This document shows, in pieces, positions 32,013-38,968 of a stretch of DNA of 44,084 bases. The notes below the pieces were generated by a model. The model was not told where the DNA came from and ran no database searches. It saw nothing but the letters and a program-made list of their open reading frames with translations. Source of the DNA: Endomicrobiales bacterium (GTDB lineage Bacteria > Elusimicrobiota > Endomicrobiia > Endomicrobiales > JAFGIL01); assembly GCA_016929635.1 (NCBI GenBank), contig JAFGIL010000041.1, positions 1 to 44,084 of the forward strand, in the 5' to 3' direction. The position numbers were made by a program, and so were the translations under genes. Position 1 is the stretch's first letter; each line of letters begins with the position of its first letter.

Positions 32013-32199
32013 TTATTTCTGATTTTTTTCCAGCTTATTATACTGCCCCTTTGTTATGTATATCCTTTTTCGAAAAAGGCTTTCCGGCCCGCAGGCCTTT
32101 AGATTATACCTATTATCATAGCCCCAAGCAATGGTTTTTTTTGTTTTTTAAATCCAGGTCAATATAAAATCTTGTATCTTTGTCTATTCTCTTTGCCAT
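32013..32199 (-). pseudogene. Frameshifted small gene (61-aa product if corrected)
   Basis: The frame starts MAKRIDKDTRFYIDLDLKNK and hits a TGA at 32116-32118 after an 8-A homopolymer on the minus strand. Removing one A gives TIAWGYDNRYNL and later RIYITKGQYNKLEKNQK to a TAA at 32013-32015, a sensible 61-residue protein of the MAKRID...WGYD...ITKGQYNKLEK small-protein type. It could be a true frameshift mutation, a programmed slippage site, or an assembly error in the A-run. No strong Shine-Dalgarno is visible. Confidence 0.6.
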
Positions 32200-32220
32200 T
32201 TTTAAGAGCGGGGCTTGAGC

Positions 32221-32619
32221 CTATTTCTCATTTTTTTTAACTGATTCATAATTTATATCTACGCCCAGGTTTACTGCCCAGATGATACTGTTTAACATAA
32301 GGTTTAAATTATTTTTCGCCGTTTTATCAAATTCCCTCTTGTCATCTTCCTTTACTATGGATGTTATAAACACCTTAACTACTATGGTATCCCAGCTGTT
32401 ATTCAAGGAAATGTCTATGTCATGGAACCCTTTTGTATGGTCAAATTTATCTCTTAACCTTAGCTCCTCTAATTTCATATTTATTTCCAGCCATGACATT
32501 TTTGTTACTTTATGCTCGCTGAGCCAAAAACCATAATCACTGTATTCCTTGGCGCTTTCAGCGTTTATGTTAATACCCGCAAACATTAACATAAGGGCTA
32601 AAAATATTCTATACTTCAT
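32221..32619 (-). CDS. Small exported hypothetical protein
   Basis: A 132-residue protein with a signal peptide (MKYRIFLALMLMFAGININA, cleavage after about 20). The mature part contains WLSEHKVTKMSWLEINMKLEELRLRDKF, SLNNSWDTIVVKVFITSIV and a helical C-terminus. I recognise no family. A strong GGAGGGG precedes the ATG. It sits between the frameshifted gene and pseudopilin 2 on the same strand. Confidence 0.65.
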   Translation of the reverse strand: MKYRIFLALMLMFAGININAESAKEYSDYGFWLSEHKVTKMSWLEINMKLEELRLRDKFDHTKGFHDIDISLNNSWDTIVVKVFITSIVKEDDKREFDKTAKNNLNLMLNSIIWAVNLGVDINYESVKKNEK

Positions 32620-32670
32620 TATACCCCTCCTGAAAAATTGGCAATGTATTTGTTTTTTGTGTTTTCGTTG

Positions 32671-32707
32671 TCCTGACTACTGTCTACTGTCTGCTGACTG
32701 CTGTCTT
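32671..32707. repeat. CTGTCT(A/G)-type tandem repeat, locus 1
   Basis: Tandem 7-bp units (CTGTCTA, CTGTCTG) with degenerate flanks directly downstream of the pseudopilin 2 stop on the minus strand. Related arrays are at 33244 and 35776. Confidence 0.6.
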
Positions 32708-32708
32708 T

Positions 32709-33197
32709 CTACCAATCGCTAAGGGTTACTCCTTTGGAGTCGGTATGCCAGCATTCAACAAAAACTGTACCCCAGTCCCCGCCTGATCTGGAACCGCAAT
32801 ATCCCCATTCGCCGTCACACGTTGAATCGTAGCTTGAATTCTTGGCAGGGAAGCTATCCACGTTGGTTTGTGATTTATGATAAGGAGTGATATGGCAGGT
32901 TGGCCAATCATCTATATATCTGGGAATAAGCGAGGCCTGGAGATAGGTGCTGTCAGAAACGTATGTATCCGGGCCGGCTGGAAACCAGCCTTCGTTTTCA
33001 CCATAATATATATTTATGGCGCTTCGTATTGCGCCTAAATTGCCTTTTGTCGCGCCTTCCCTGGTTTTTCGCATCAGGTCAGCAAATTTAGGTATTGCGA
33101 TAGCAGATAAAATACCTATAATAGCAACAACTATCATAAGTTCTATCAGGGTGAACCCTGCGGCTTTTTTCGGTTTGGCTGGTTTATTATAAAACAT
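32709..33197 (-). CDS. Pseudopilin 2
   Basis: A 162-residue prepilin with a 15-residue leader (MFYNKPAKPKKAAG) before FTLIELMIVVAIIGILSAIAIP. The following KFADLMRKTREGATKGNLGAIRSAINIYYGENEGWFP is nearly identical to pseudopilin 1, and both end in C-x-HTDSKG. The cysteine-rich C-terminal halves differ. Both would be processed by a prepilin peptidase not in this window. The ATG at 33197 is preferred to a TTG at 33203. A strong TATAAT is only 8 nt before the ATG, so a leaderless mRNA is possible. Confidence 0.9.
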   Translation of the reverse strand: MFYNKPAKPKKAAGFTLIELMIVVAIIGILSAIAIPKFADLMRKTREGATKGNLGAIRSAINIYYGENEGWFPAGPDTYVSDSTYLQASLIPRYIDDWPTCHITPYHKSQTNVDSFPAKNSSYDSTCDGEWGYCGSRSGGDWGTVFVECWHTDSKGVTLSDW

Positions 33198-33205
33198 GTT
33201 CAAAT

Positions 33206-33235
33206 ATTATACAAAATTGCGATTTCTGAAATCAA
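33206..33235 (-). promoter_or_regulatory. Promoter of pseudopilin 2
   Basis: On the minus strand TTGATT (33230-33235) and TATAAT (33206-33211), spacing 18 nt, placed immediately upstream of the start codon; no Shine-Dalgarno follows. Confidence 0.5.
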
Positions 33236-33243
33236 ACAACCGC

Positions 33244-33291
33244 CTGCTGTCTACTGTCTGCTGTCTGCTGTCTGCTGTCTACTGTCTACTG
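33244..33291. repeat. CTGTCT(A/G) tandem repeat, locus 2
   Basis: Seven-bp units CTGTCTA/CTGTCTG repeated about six times. It contains the stop codon of the DUF1232 gene (33279), so the last residues ISRQ of that protein come from the repeat. Identical spacing and sequence class occur at 32671 and 35776. Confidence 0.75.
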
Positions 33292-33572
33292 ATTATATCC
33301 GGATACCTGGTACTTGCGGTTATCTTGCATTCCTGAACAACACTTTCGGGTATCAGCTGCTTTGCTTTATTAAAGAAAATAAGCACAACAGCTATATCAT
33401 CCGCCTGCCCGAGCCACGGAATCATATCTACTACAATATCGAACGGAGTGAACACATAGAAAATAGCCGCTAAAAATAGTGTCTTTGCAAAAAAAGGCGT
33501 TTTAGGATGCGTGAAAAGCAGCCAGTGATAATACACAACCTGCATTATTTTCCTGAATATGTTTTTGTACAT
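33279..33572 (-). CDS. DUF1232 (YkvA-like) membrane protein
   Basis: A 97-residue protein with the DUF1232 signature HPKTPFFAKTLFLAAIFYVFTPFDIVVDMIPWLGQADDIAVVLI. Two hydrophobic segments surround the PxD/PWLG loop. The family is small and membrane-bound, without assigned function. The gene's 3' end runs into the CTGTCT tandem repeat, which supplies the stop, so the natural C-terminus may have been changed by repeat insertion. Confidence 0.85.
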   Translation of the reverse strand: MYKNIFRKIMQVVYYHWLLFTHPKTPFFAKTLFLAAIFYVFTPFDIVVDMIPWLGQADDIAVVLIFFNKAKQLIPESVVQECKITASTRYPDIISRQ

Positions 33573-33614
33573 TGTTTCTTATACTACCCAGTATCATATA
33601 CTAAATTGGTGAGA

Positions 33615-34055
33615 TTATTGTTTTTCGTATAACTTCAGCAACTTAGTAGAAATATTAATAAAATCCTTTGCAGAATTAATTACTGACTCCGAGCCTTCTT
33701 TTGAGAATTGGCCGTGATAATCTGCCTCTTCCCTTAATACCATAGCATCGTGAAACTCTGATATCATCTCCCTATCGATTAAACCCTTGCTTACAAAAAG
33801 CGATTCAAGAGATACTAAAAGATAAAAATGGCTTTTTTCTCTATACCCTTTTGAATATATCAACGCACGGGCTGAATGGAACATAGAATAATAGGCAGTT
33901 ATAGTTGCATACTTAAACTTGGAGCTTTTAAACCTGTCAATTGCTTCATTTAAGTCTTCCTTCGCTGACTTAATTTCTTTACTTACAAGCTTTTTGCCTT
34001 CAGGAAAGCTCAATATTCGCTTTTTTTCCAATCCTTTTTGAAAATTATCAGTCAT
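33615..34055 (-). CDS. HEPN-domain protein, toxin of an MNT/HEPN pair
   Basis: A 146-residue all-helical protein with AKEDLNEAIDRFKSSKFKYATITAYYSMFHSARALIYSKGYREKSH. The Arg72 and His76 of YREKSH form the putative RNase motif, with the shorter R-x3-H spacing found in MNT-linked HEPN proteins. HEPN toxins cleave RNA and are neutralised, often by AMPylation, by a partner nucleotidyltransferase. The partner MNT gene ends 1 nt upstream, so this is a type VII-like module. That reading is from families, not assay. Confidence 0.8.
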   Translation of the reverse strand: MTDNFQKGLEKKRILSFPEGKKLVSKEIKSAKEDLNEAIDRFKSSKFKYATITAYYSMFHSARALIYSKGYREKSHFYLLVSLESLFVSKGLIDREMISEFHDAMVLREEADYHGQFSKEGSESVINSAKDFINISTKLLKLYEKQ

Positions 34056-34056
34056 T

Positions 34057-34581
34057 TTACGGCCACAGCTCTATTCCTTCGTTTATTTGATTATAAAATA
34101 CTTTATTTTGTATTTTTAGTTTTGCAAACTCATTAATCGTCATTATTACAGGCTTTATTTTTTCCCCTAAACCGCTTTTCAAACATTCCATTTCTATTTT
34201 TTTGCGGTTGTCTGAAATTACAAACAAATCATAATCACTTTCTTTTGAATTAGTTCCTTTTGAAGAGCTTCCATATAATACTACTCTCGTTGATATTGGC
34301 ATTATTTCTTCCAGAACCACCTCTAAATCAAGGATATTTTTCATGATTCTCAGCTGCCTTACAATCTTGGAATTCGTAATACCGTAAAAATTCATCTTCC
34401 CCTGCACTTTTTTCTTTATAATCCCGGTTTTTTCAAGGTCCCTTAAGGCAAAATTCGCTCCTGCCCTGCTTATCCCCGTAAGCTTTGATATCTGCCTGTC
34501 ATAAAACTCCTCATCAGGCCTTCCGAGAAGAAAATCCAGCACTTTCTGTTGGTTCGTAGAAAAGATGATATTTTTAATCAT
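34057..34581 (-). CDS. MNT nucleotidyltransferase with N-terminal winged HTH, antitoxin
   Basis: A 174-residue fusion. Residues 8-70 form a winged helix-turn-helix (LDFLLGRPDEEFYDRQISKLTGISRAGANFALRDLEKTGII), and 95-174 form a minimal nucleotidyltransferase with GSSSKGTNSKESDYDLF (104-120), whose two Asp bind metal. The domain order suggests a DNA-binding antitoxin that also modifies its HEPN partner. It is preceded by a consensus promoter and a 20-bp-phased array of TAGATT sites, probably its own operator. Confidence 0.85.
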   Translation of the reverse strand: MIKNIIFSTNQQKVLDFLLGRPDEEFYDRQISKLTGISRAGANFALRDLEKTGIIKKKVQGKMNFYGITNSKIVRQLRIMKNILDLEVVLEEIMPISTRVVLYGSSSKGTNSKESDYDLFVISDNRKKIEMECLKSGLGEKIKPVIMTINEFAKLKIQNKVFYNQINEGIELWP

Positions 34582-34600
34582 AATCTTATATCTATTATTT

Positions 34601-34660
34601 TAGATTTAAGTCTATTTTTTTAGATTCTAATCTATTATAATAGATTTACATTTATTTGTC
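34601..34660 (-). promoter_or_regulatory. 20-bp-phased operator array upstream of the MNT/HEPN genes
   Basis: TAGATT begins at 34601, 34621 and 34641, exactly 20 bp apart, each followed about 4 nt on by a TCTA/TTTA half. Between units 2 and 3 the perfect 18-bp palindrome AATCTATTATAATAGATT (34629-34646) covers the -10 box. The spacing (about two helical turns) would place bound dimers on one face. It is most simply an operator for the wHTH-MNT protein. Confidence 0.7.
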
Positions 34661-34662
34661 AA
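34634..34662 (-). promoter_or_regulatory. Consensus promoter of the MNT/HEPN operon
   Basis: On the minus strand a perfect TTGACA (34657-34662) and a perfect TATAAT (34634-34639) with a 17-nt spacer. It is about as strong a sigma-70 match as possible, expected for a tightly repressed autoregulated unit. Confidence 0.75.
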
Positions 34663-34675
34663 GGCTAAATAATAT

Positions 34676-34713
34676 TACCCAACAATTTTCAAAACCCTGA
34701 TATTTGTTGGGTA
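34676..34713. repeat. Perfect 10-bp inverted repeat
   Basis: TACCCAACAA (34676-34685) pairs with TTGTTGGGTA (34704-34713) over an 18-nt loop. No T-run follows on either strand, so a terminator is unlikely. The adjacent 34714-34816 shows no gene or clear signal. Confidence 0.65.
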
Positions 34714-34816
34714 CCAAAAGCTCCTAATAACCAACCAGCCAATCTCGCGTTCCCGGGATGCGGGCTTTGAAAAATAGGGACTGCGTTTATTTTTTTCTAA
34801 ATCCCCCCTTTTCTTC

Positions 34817-34956
34817 CCCCTCACCTTTCATCTCGCCACGGCGAGTCTGGTCGCCTAGGCGACTCAAGACCTCTGGAGACCTCTCCCCTGACTTGTCCTC
34901 CGTAGCTTTTGCGAAGGAGGAAGCGAAGGAGGAGGGGAGAGGAAAGAGGTGAGGGG
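34817..34956. repeat. Long nested inverted repeat
   Basis: CCCCTCACCTTTC at the left end faces GAAAGAGGTGAGGGG at the right end. Inside, CCTCTCCCC faces GGGGAGAGG, and CCTCC...GGAGG lies in the middle. It closely resembles the widespread CCCCTCACC...GGTGAGGGG palindromic repeat of bacterial genomes. A 64-residue plus-strand frame through it (34758-34952) is a by-product. Confidence 0.65.
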
Positions 34957-35031
34957 TTCCTATTGAGGGGCTCTATTTTTTTTAAAGTGTTTTTTTGTCT
35001 CTAGTCTCTGATCTCCAGTCTCTAGTCTCTT

Positions 35032-35319
35032 TTATTTATTTACTCTTCTCTGACTCCAGCGCCGGCCTCTCACTTTGCGCCTTAGCCTGCTGGATCTTCT
35101 TTCAAATCTTACGGAGATGTTAACTTTCCGCCTTACTTTCAGCTTTCTTCTGCCGATTATATCGCGCCTGTCCCATAAAACCCTTCTTTCTTTGTCCGAC
35201 CTGCGTTTAGCCCCGCTTCGCCTTTCTTTTCTTGAGCGCCTTTCAACTTCCACGGGTCTGCTTACATGCCTTCTGGAAATATACTTGCGCCTTTCAATAT
35301 AAGATCTTCTGTCTGCCAT
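35032..35319 (-). CDS. Arginine-rich repetitive small protein
   Basis: A 95-residue protein, very rich in Arg, with repeated E-R-R, D-R-R and K-x-R-R steps (for example ERRSRKERRSGAKRRSDKERR). This spacing resembles the linker 'GRRSGKDRR' found in PilZ and response-regulator proteins but here stands alone. A start at 35340 is possible; GAGGG before the internal ATG at 35319 favours the shorter form. It could bind nucleic acids or phospholipids. Coding status is supported by the ribosome-binding site and regular periodicity, yet remains uncertain. Confidence 0.55.
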   Translation of the reverse strand: MADRRSYIERRKYISRRHVSRPVEVERRSRKERRSGAKRRSDKERRVLWDRRDIIGRRKLKVRRKVNISVRFERRSSRLRRKVRGRRWSQRRVNK

Positions 35320-35360
35320 TTTTCCCTCGCTTCTATCCACAGGGGGCTGGCCCCATTTCC

Positions 35361-35699
35361 CTATTTTTTTCTTTTATTTTTCTTCTTTTTTGGTTTGGGC
35401 TCAGGAAGCTCTTTAGCCGTGGCCCTTACCAGCCCGCTTATCCATTCCCTGTCCTCAAATTTGTCTTCGATAAGGAAATACAGCTTTGCTCCGGGGTAGG
35501 GCGGAGCTTCAACGACATCCCCGATATATGACCGCCCCGCCTCTGTCGGTTTTATGTACAGCTGGTTGTCACACACCAGAGCTATCACCTTGCTGCCGCT
35601 GTAAACCACATACTCCCCGAACATTTTTCTGTACGTGATAACGCCCGCATGCTCTATCTGATCAACCAGAAATTTAATGAAATCCAAATCCGTTGCCAT
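35361..35699 (-). CDS. TfoX N-terminal-domain protein
   Basis: A 112-residue protein with the TfoX_N motif: ITYRKMFGEYVVYSGSKVIALVCDNQLYIKPTEAGR, then PYPGAKLYFLIEDKF. In Haemophilus this domain belongs to the competence regulator TfoX; stand-alone copies are common and have no proven role. The C-terminus is Lys-rich (PKPKKKKNKRKK). A GGAG precedes the ATG. It lies between the Arg-rich and COG2509 genes. Confidence 0.87.
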   Translation of the reverse strand: MATDLDFIKFLVDQIEHAGVITYRKMFGEYVVYSGSKVIALVCDNQLYIKPTEAGRSYIGDVVEAPPYPGAKLYFLIEDKFEDREWISGLVRATAKELPEPKPKKKKNKRKK

Positions 35700-35740
35700 T
35701 TTTTTCTCCGGAATCCCCTTAGTTCCCGGTTCTTCCTATA

Positions 35741-35765
35741 TTTTCAAGATTCAAGACCTGACCCC
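35741..35765. repeat. TTTTCAAGATTCAAGACCTGACCCC repeat family, copy 1
   Basis: The core TTCAAGATTCAAGACCTGAC is shared with copies at 38909 and 39569. This copy contains the stop codon (35751-35753) of the COG2509 gene. From memory, related GGGGTCAGGTCTTGAA strings occur near REP-associated Y1 transposases; no transposase is in this window. Confidence 0.75.
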
Positions 35766-37118
35766 ATGTCTGGTCCTGTCTACTGTCTGCTGTCTGCTGT
35801 CTACTGCCCTTAAGGCATCCGCAGCAGAGCTGGTTATGCCGCCCGAATAACCCGAACCCTCGCCTATGGGGTAGAGGTTTTTTATATTTACGGATTCATA
35901 CCTTTCATTTCGCGTTATTTTTACCGGCGAGGAAGTCCTTGTTTCCGGGCCCAGCAGCACCGCTGCGCCCGAAACAAACAGAGGATACTCCTGTTTCCAC
36001 TTGTTGAACGCCTCCAGAAGCGTTTCATAAACGAATCCCGGCAGGATATCTTTCATATCAGCGGGAGCCGTGCCCATCTTATACGAATTTTCGTTGATAG
36101 AGGCTGAAACCCTGCCGCACAAGAAATCCGTCAGGTTCTGGGCAGGGGCCTTCCAGCGCCTGCCTCCGGCTTCGAACGATTTCCGCTCGATCTCTTCCTG
36201 AAACTTTATGCCTGCCAGCGGGCCGTCCGAACCATAATCTTCGGTGCGGCAGTTCACGACTATTGCCGAGTTCGAGAATGCGGACGCCCTTGCGGAGCAG
36301 CTCATGCCGTTTAAAACCAGCATATGGTCCTGGGACGACGCATTTATCACCTCGCCGCCCGGGCACATGCAGAACGTATATGCGCCTCTGCCGGTTTTCC
36401 TGTTGGTGTGCGTAAACGAATAAATGGCTGCATCCTCAGGATTAAAGCCCTTATCCCTGTTTTCGTATTTCAGCCGGTTGATTATCTCGGCAGGATGCTC
36501 TATCCTGAGGCCCACGCAAACAGGCTTTTGCTCAAGGGCAACTCCTTTCTGGAATATCATCTCAAAGGTATCGCGCGCCGAGTGCCCCACAGCAAGATAG
36601 ATATGCGAAGAGCGGTATTCCCGGTTCCCGTTTATCACCACGCCCAGGGCCGTGCTGCCGGATATGATAAGGTCGGTCATTTTCGAGCTGTAATTTATCT
36701 CGCCGCCTTTTTCAAGGATGTAATCCCTCATGTTGCCCACGATTTTGCACAATACGTCAGTGCCCAGATGAGGCTTGCGCGCATCTCTTATTTTCTGCGG
36801 CGCGCCGAACCTGACATAGGTGTCAAGAACCTTTTTTACATGCAGGGAATTATTATGCTGCTTTGAAAACAGCTTCCCGTCGGAATATGAGCCAGCGCCG
36901 CCCTCGCCGAACTGGATGTTCGATTGGGCATCAAGCCTGCGCTCCTTGACAAAGCGCTGCACGTCTATTGTGCGCTCCTCAATTTTTTTGCCCCTTTCGA
37001 ATATCAAAGGCTTAAAACCGGAGTCAACCAGCTCAAGAGCTGCAAACATCCCCGCAGGCCCGAACCCCACAATTATCGGCCGCTGTTTATTGTCAGAGTT
37101 TATATTCATACGATTCAT
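35751..37118 (-). CDS. FAD-dependent oxidoreductase (COG2509 type)
   Basis: A 455-residue flavoprotein. The dinucleotide-binding motif VGFGPAGMFAAL (17-28) is near the N-terminus, followed by QFGEGGAGSYSDGKLFS, AVGHSARDTFEM, a YTFCMCPGGEV motif and a C-terminal IGEGSGYSGGITSSAADALRA, as in the uncharacterised FAD-dependent dehydrogenases of COG2509. Its substrate is unknown. The last residues, about 438-455 (VDSRQQTVDRTRHGVRS), are encoded by the CTGTCT tandem repeat and the CAAGATTCAAGACCTGAC element, so the natural C-terminus was replaced or extended. Confidence 0.88.
   Translation of the reverse strand: MNRMNINSDNKQRPIIVGFGPAGMFAALELVDSGFKPLIFERGKKIEERTIDVQRFVKERRLDAQSNIQFGEGGAGSYSDGKLFSKQHNNSLHVKKVLDTYVRFGAPQKIRDARKPHLGTDVLCKIVGNMRDYILEKGGEINYSSKMTDLIISGSTALGVVINGNREYRSSHIYLAVGHSARDTFEMIFQKGVALEQKPVCVGLRIEHPAEIINRLKYENRDKGFNPEDAAIYSFTHTNRKTGRGAYTFCMCPGGEVINASSQDHMLVLNGMSCSARASAFSNSAIVVNCRTEDYGSDGPLAGIKFQEEIERKSFEAGGRRWKAPAQNLTDFLCGRVSASINENSYKMGTAPADMKDILPGFVYETLLEAFNKWKQEYPLFVSGAAVLLGPETRTSSPVKITRNERYESVNIKNLYPIGEGSGYSGGITSSAADALRAVDSRQQTVDRTRHGVRS
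35776..35806. repeat. CTGTCT(A/G) tandem repeat, locus 3
   Basis: Four to five 7-bp units CTGTCTA/CTGTCTG inside the 3' end of the COG2509 gene. In this frame they read as VDSRQQTVDR-type peptide. Same unit as at 32671 and 33244. Confidence 0.75.
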
Positions 37119-37202
37119 TTTTCGAAATATGTTTTTGTATATTGGTTTATTCAGTTACTAAATAATGGATGTTAATATTATTTATTATTTTCACTAAATC
37201 TA

Positions 37203-37907
37203 TTATTTTATTCTTTTCCATACTTTCTTTTTGGCTGGATCAAATTTATTCTTATCAAGTGGTGTAAGTAACAATTTCCTATCTTCTAATTCATATACCC
37301 AAACTTGAGTAAACGCACCATATTCTTCAGGAATAGTATAAGCCGCTGTAATTGCATTTCCATATCCTTCCCAATGCCACATTCTGTAATATCCTTTAAT
37401 TTTATCATTCAATCTAAATAAACCATCTGGAGAAAATGTCATTATGTCTATTCTTTTATCAGTTTTACATTGCCATTTACCTTGTATTTTATCTTTTAGT
37501 AATTTATTTTTTCTTGAATATATTAAAATATTTGATTCATCATTTTCGTACGATACTAATAAATAATCTTTGCTACCTATATGGTTACATTTCATAATAT
37601 GTTTTACAGTTTTGTGGTTTTTTGGGGTAAACTTATAACTTATCACATTATTACTCAATGAAAATATAGTTTCATATGACTCATTCATAAGTGATGCAAT
37701 TAATTCAACTTTGTTACCAACTTTGAATTTCATTATATCAAAAGTAGGAGGAGGTGGGGTTTCTCCAAAAAGAGTTCCATATTTATTGTAGAATAGAAAA
37801 TACCATTCACCTTGTATGCTATCTGTTGTCACTGGAATATCTCTAGTATCTGATGATACTGATGATGATATTATTAGAATCAGAAATAAAAGTAGTATTT
37901 TTTTCAT
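37203..37907 (-). CDS. Exported protein with two lipocalin-like repeats
   Basis: A 234-residue protein with a signal peptide (MKKILLLFLILIISSSVSS). Two similar halves each begin with a G-x-W motif: IQGEWYFLFYNKYG near 30 and IQGKWQCKTDKRIDIMTF near 141, and both continue with beta strands. This is the usual appearance of lipocalin-like (DUF-type) extracytoplasmic domains; the ligand is unknown. Base composition is distinctly AT-rich compared with genes left of 37119. It is followed downstream by the COG2509 gene, 84 nt away. Confidence 0.6.
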   Translation of the reverse strand: MKKILLLFLILIISSSVSSDTRDIPVTTDSIQGEWYFLFYNKYGTLFGETPPPPTFDIMKFKVGNKVELIASLMNESYETIFSLSNNVISYKFTPKNHKTVKHIMKCNHIGSKDYLLVSYENDESNILIYSRKNKLLKDKIQGKWQCKTDKRIDIMTFSPDGLFRLNDKIKGYYRMWHWEGYGNAITAAYTIPEEYGAFTQVWVYELEDRKLLLTPLDKNKFDPAKKKVWKRIK

Positions 37908-37962
37908 TTTATTTCCTTATTAATAGAAATTAGTAAAATGGACACTATTACTGTTTTTTATT

Positions 37963-38838
37963 TTATCTAACCATTCTGCTGACAATGGATTGGCAGGCGG
38001 TTTTTATTCCCTGCGGGGTTTTTGCTTCCCCGTCTTCGGAAATTAATATCTTCCCGGTTTCTACATCCACCAGATTAGCTGTAATGAAATATGTGTCGCC
38101 GAGTTTTGAAAGACTTCCCACAACCATTTGTTTTACATTAAGTATTTTACCCATCTTAACTGCACAATCTGATTCCGTACAACCTGATTGCTGGAAACCC
38201 TGCTCTGCTAACAAAAGTTCCATATTATTCTTCTCTACTACAGTATACTTATTTAGTTTCACTATCTCAGTTCTTATAAAATCCGATATAATAGAAGCCT
38301 CTGGTGCTGACACATTTTTCGGTGTAAAATTGAATACTGCAACATTGCATATTTTATCATCAATATTTATGTTTGATTGTATCGATGCTTTTTTACTGGT
38401 TTTAATAATATGAAATTTATCATATTTTTTATTACGCTTTAATGTAGAATAAATAAGTTTTAATGCTTTCAAGTTAGAAAGTTTTTGATACATATCCTTT
38501 TTTAACAGGTAAAATTCATATTCTTTTAATAAATTATCTATAGTATATACATAAAAATAATCATTGTCGAATCTGTAAAAGTTGTCATATTCATAATTGT
38601 CGTATTTTGTTTTTATTGTATCGAAATGTTTTTTTATAATTTCTGGTGAAATATTCATATTAAAAGCATAGTTAAAGGTCTTCTCATTTGCTAATTTATT
38701 TATTTTACTTTCTAATTCAACTTTTTTAGGCAATTCCTTGTCATGTTTGTATTTTTCAAAAGCTTCATCAACATCCGCAATGCATGTAAATGGAATTAAT
38801 AAAACCAAAACAAATGCACATGTAAGTGTATATCTCAT
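37963..38838 (-). CDS. Exported protein with a C-terminal CsgG-like domain
   Basis: A 291-residue protein with a signal peptide (residues 1-20), a Lys/Tyr-rich middle of unknown fold (about 21-160), and a CsgG-type domain from about 163: CNVAVFNFTPKNVSAPEASIISDFIRTEIVKLNKYTVVEKNNMELLLAEQGFQ, GCTESDCAVKMGKILNVKQMVVGSLSKLG, YFITANLVDVETGKI. CsgG makes the curli export pore; stand-alone versions resemble LpoB-type regulators. No curli genes are near. AT-rich composition is as in its neighbours. Confidence 0.82.
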   Translation of the reverse strand: MRYTLTCAFVLVLLIPFTCIADVDEAFEKYKHDKELPKKVELESKINKLANEKTFNYAFNMNISPEIIKKHFDTIKTKYDNYEYDNFYRFDNDYFYVYTIDNLLKEYEFYLLKKDMYQKLSNLKALKLIYSTLKRNKKYDKFHIIKTSKKASIQSNINIDDKICNVAVFNFTPKNVSAPEASIISDFIRTEIVKLNKYTVVEKNNMELLLAEQGFQQSGCTESDCAVKMGKILNVKQMVVGSLSKLGDTYFITANLVDVETGKILISEDGEAKTPQGIKTACQSIVSRMVR

Positions 38839-38886
38839 TTATTGTTTTCTCCTAATAGATGTTTGCTGGCTACTGGCTACTAAAAA

Positions 38887-38930
38887 ATGGGCGCTGTCTT
38901 TTCATATATTTTCAAGATTCAAGACCTGAC
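38887..38930. repeat. GGGCGCTGTC / CAAGACCTGAC repeat, copy 2
   Basis: AATGGGCGCTGTCTTTT (38886-38902) is followed by TTTTCAAGATTCAAGACCTGAC (38909-38930). The first part equals the stem of the terminator at 30743, and the second part is shared with copies at 35741 and 39569. Confidence 0.7.
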
Positions 38931-38968
38931 AAATTCATATATTTTTCCAAATATAGAATATATCACAT

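Noticed and set aside
33244-33291. CRISPR array
   Set aside because: The 7-bp CTGTCT units have no unique spacers; this is a simple tandem repeat.
34676-34713. 10-bp hairpin as a terminator
   Set aside because: No T-run follows the stem on either strand.
34758-34952. 64-codon plus-strand frame
   Set aside because: It runs through a large nested palindrome whose two arms explain the sequence better than coding.
36324-36866. 180-codon plus-strand frame opposite the COG2509 gene
   Set aside because: Antisense shadow of a well-supported gene; no ribosome-binding site and no family resemblance.
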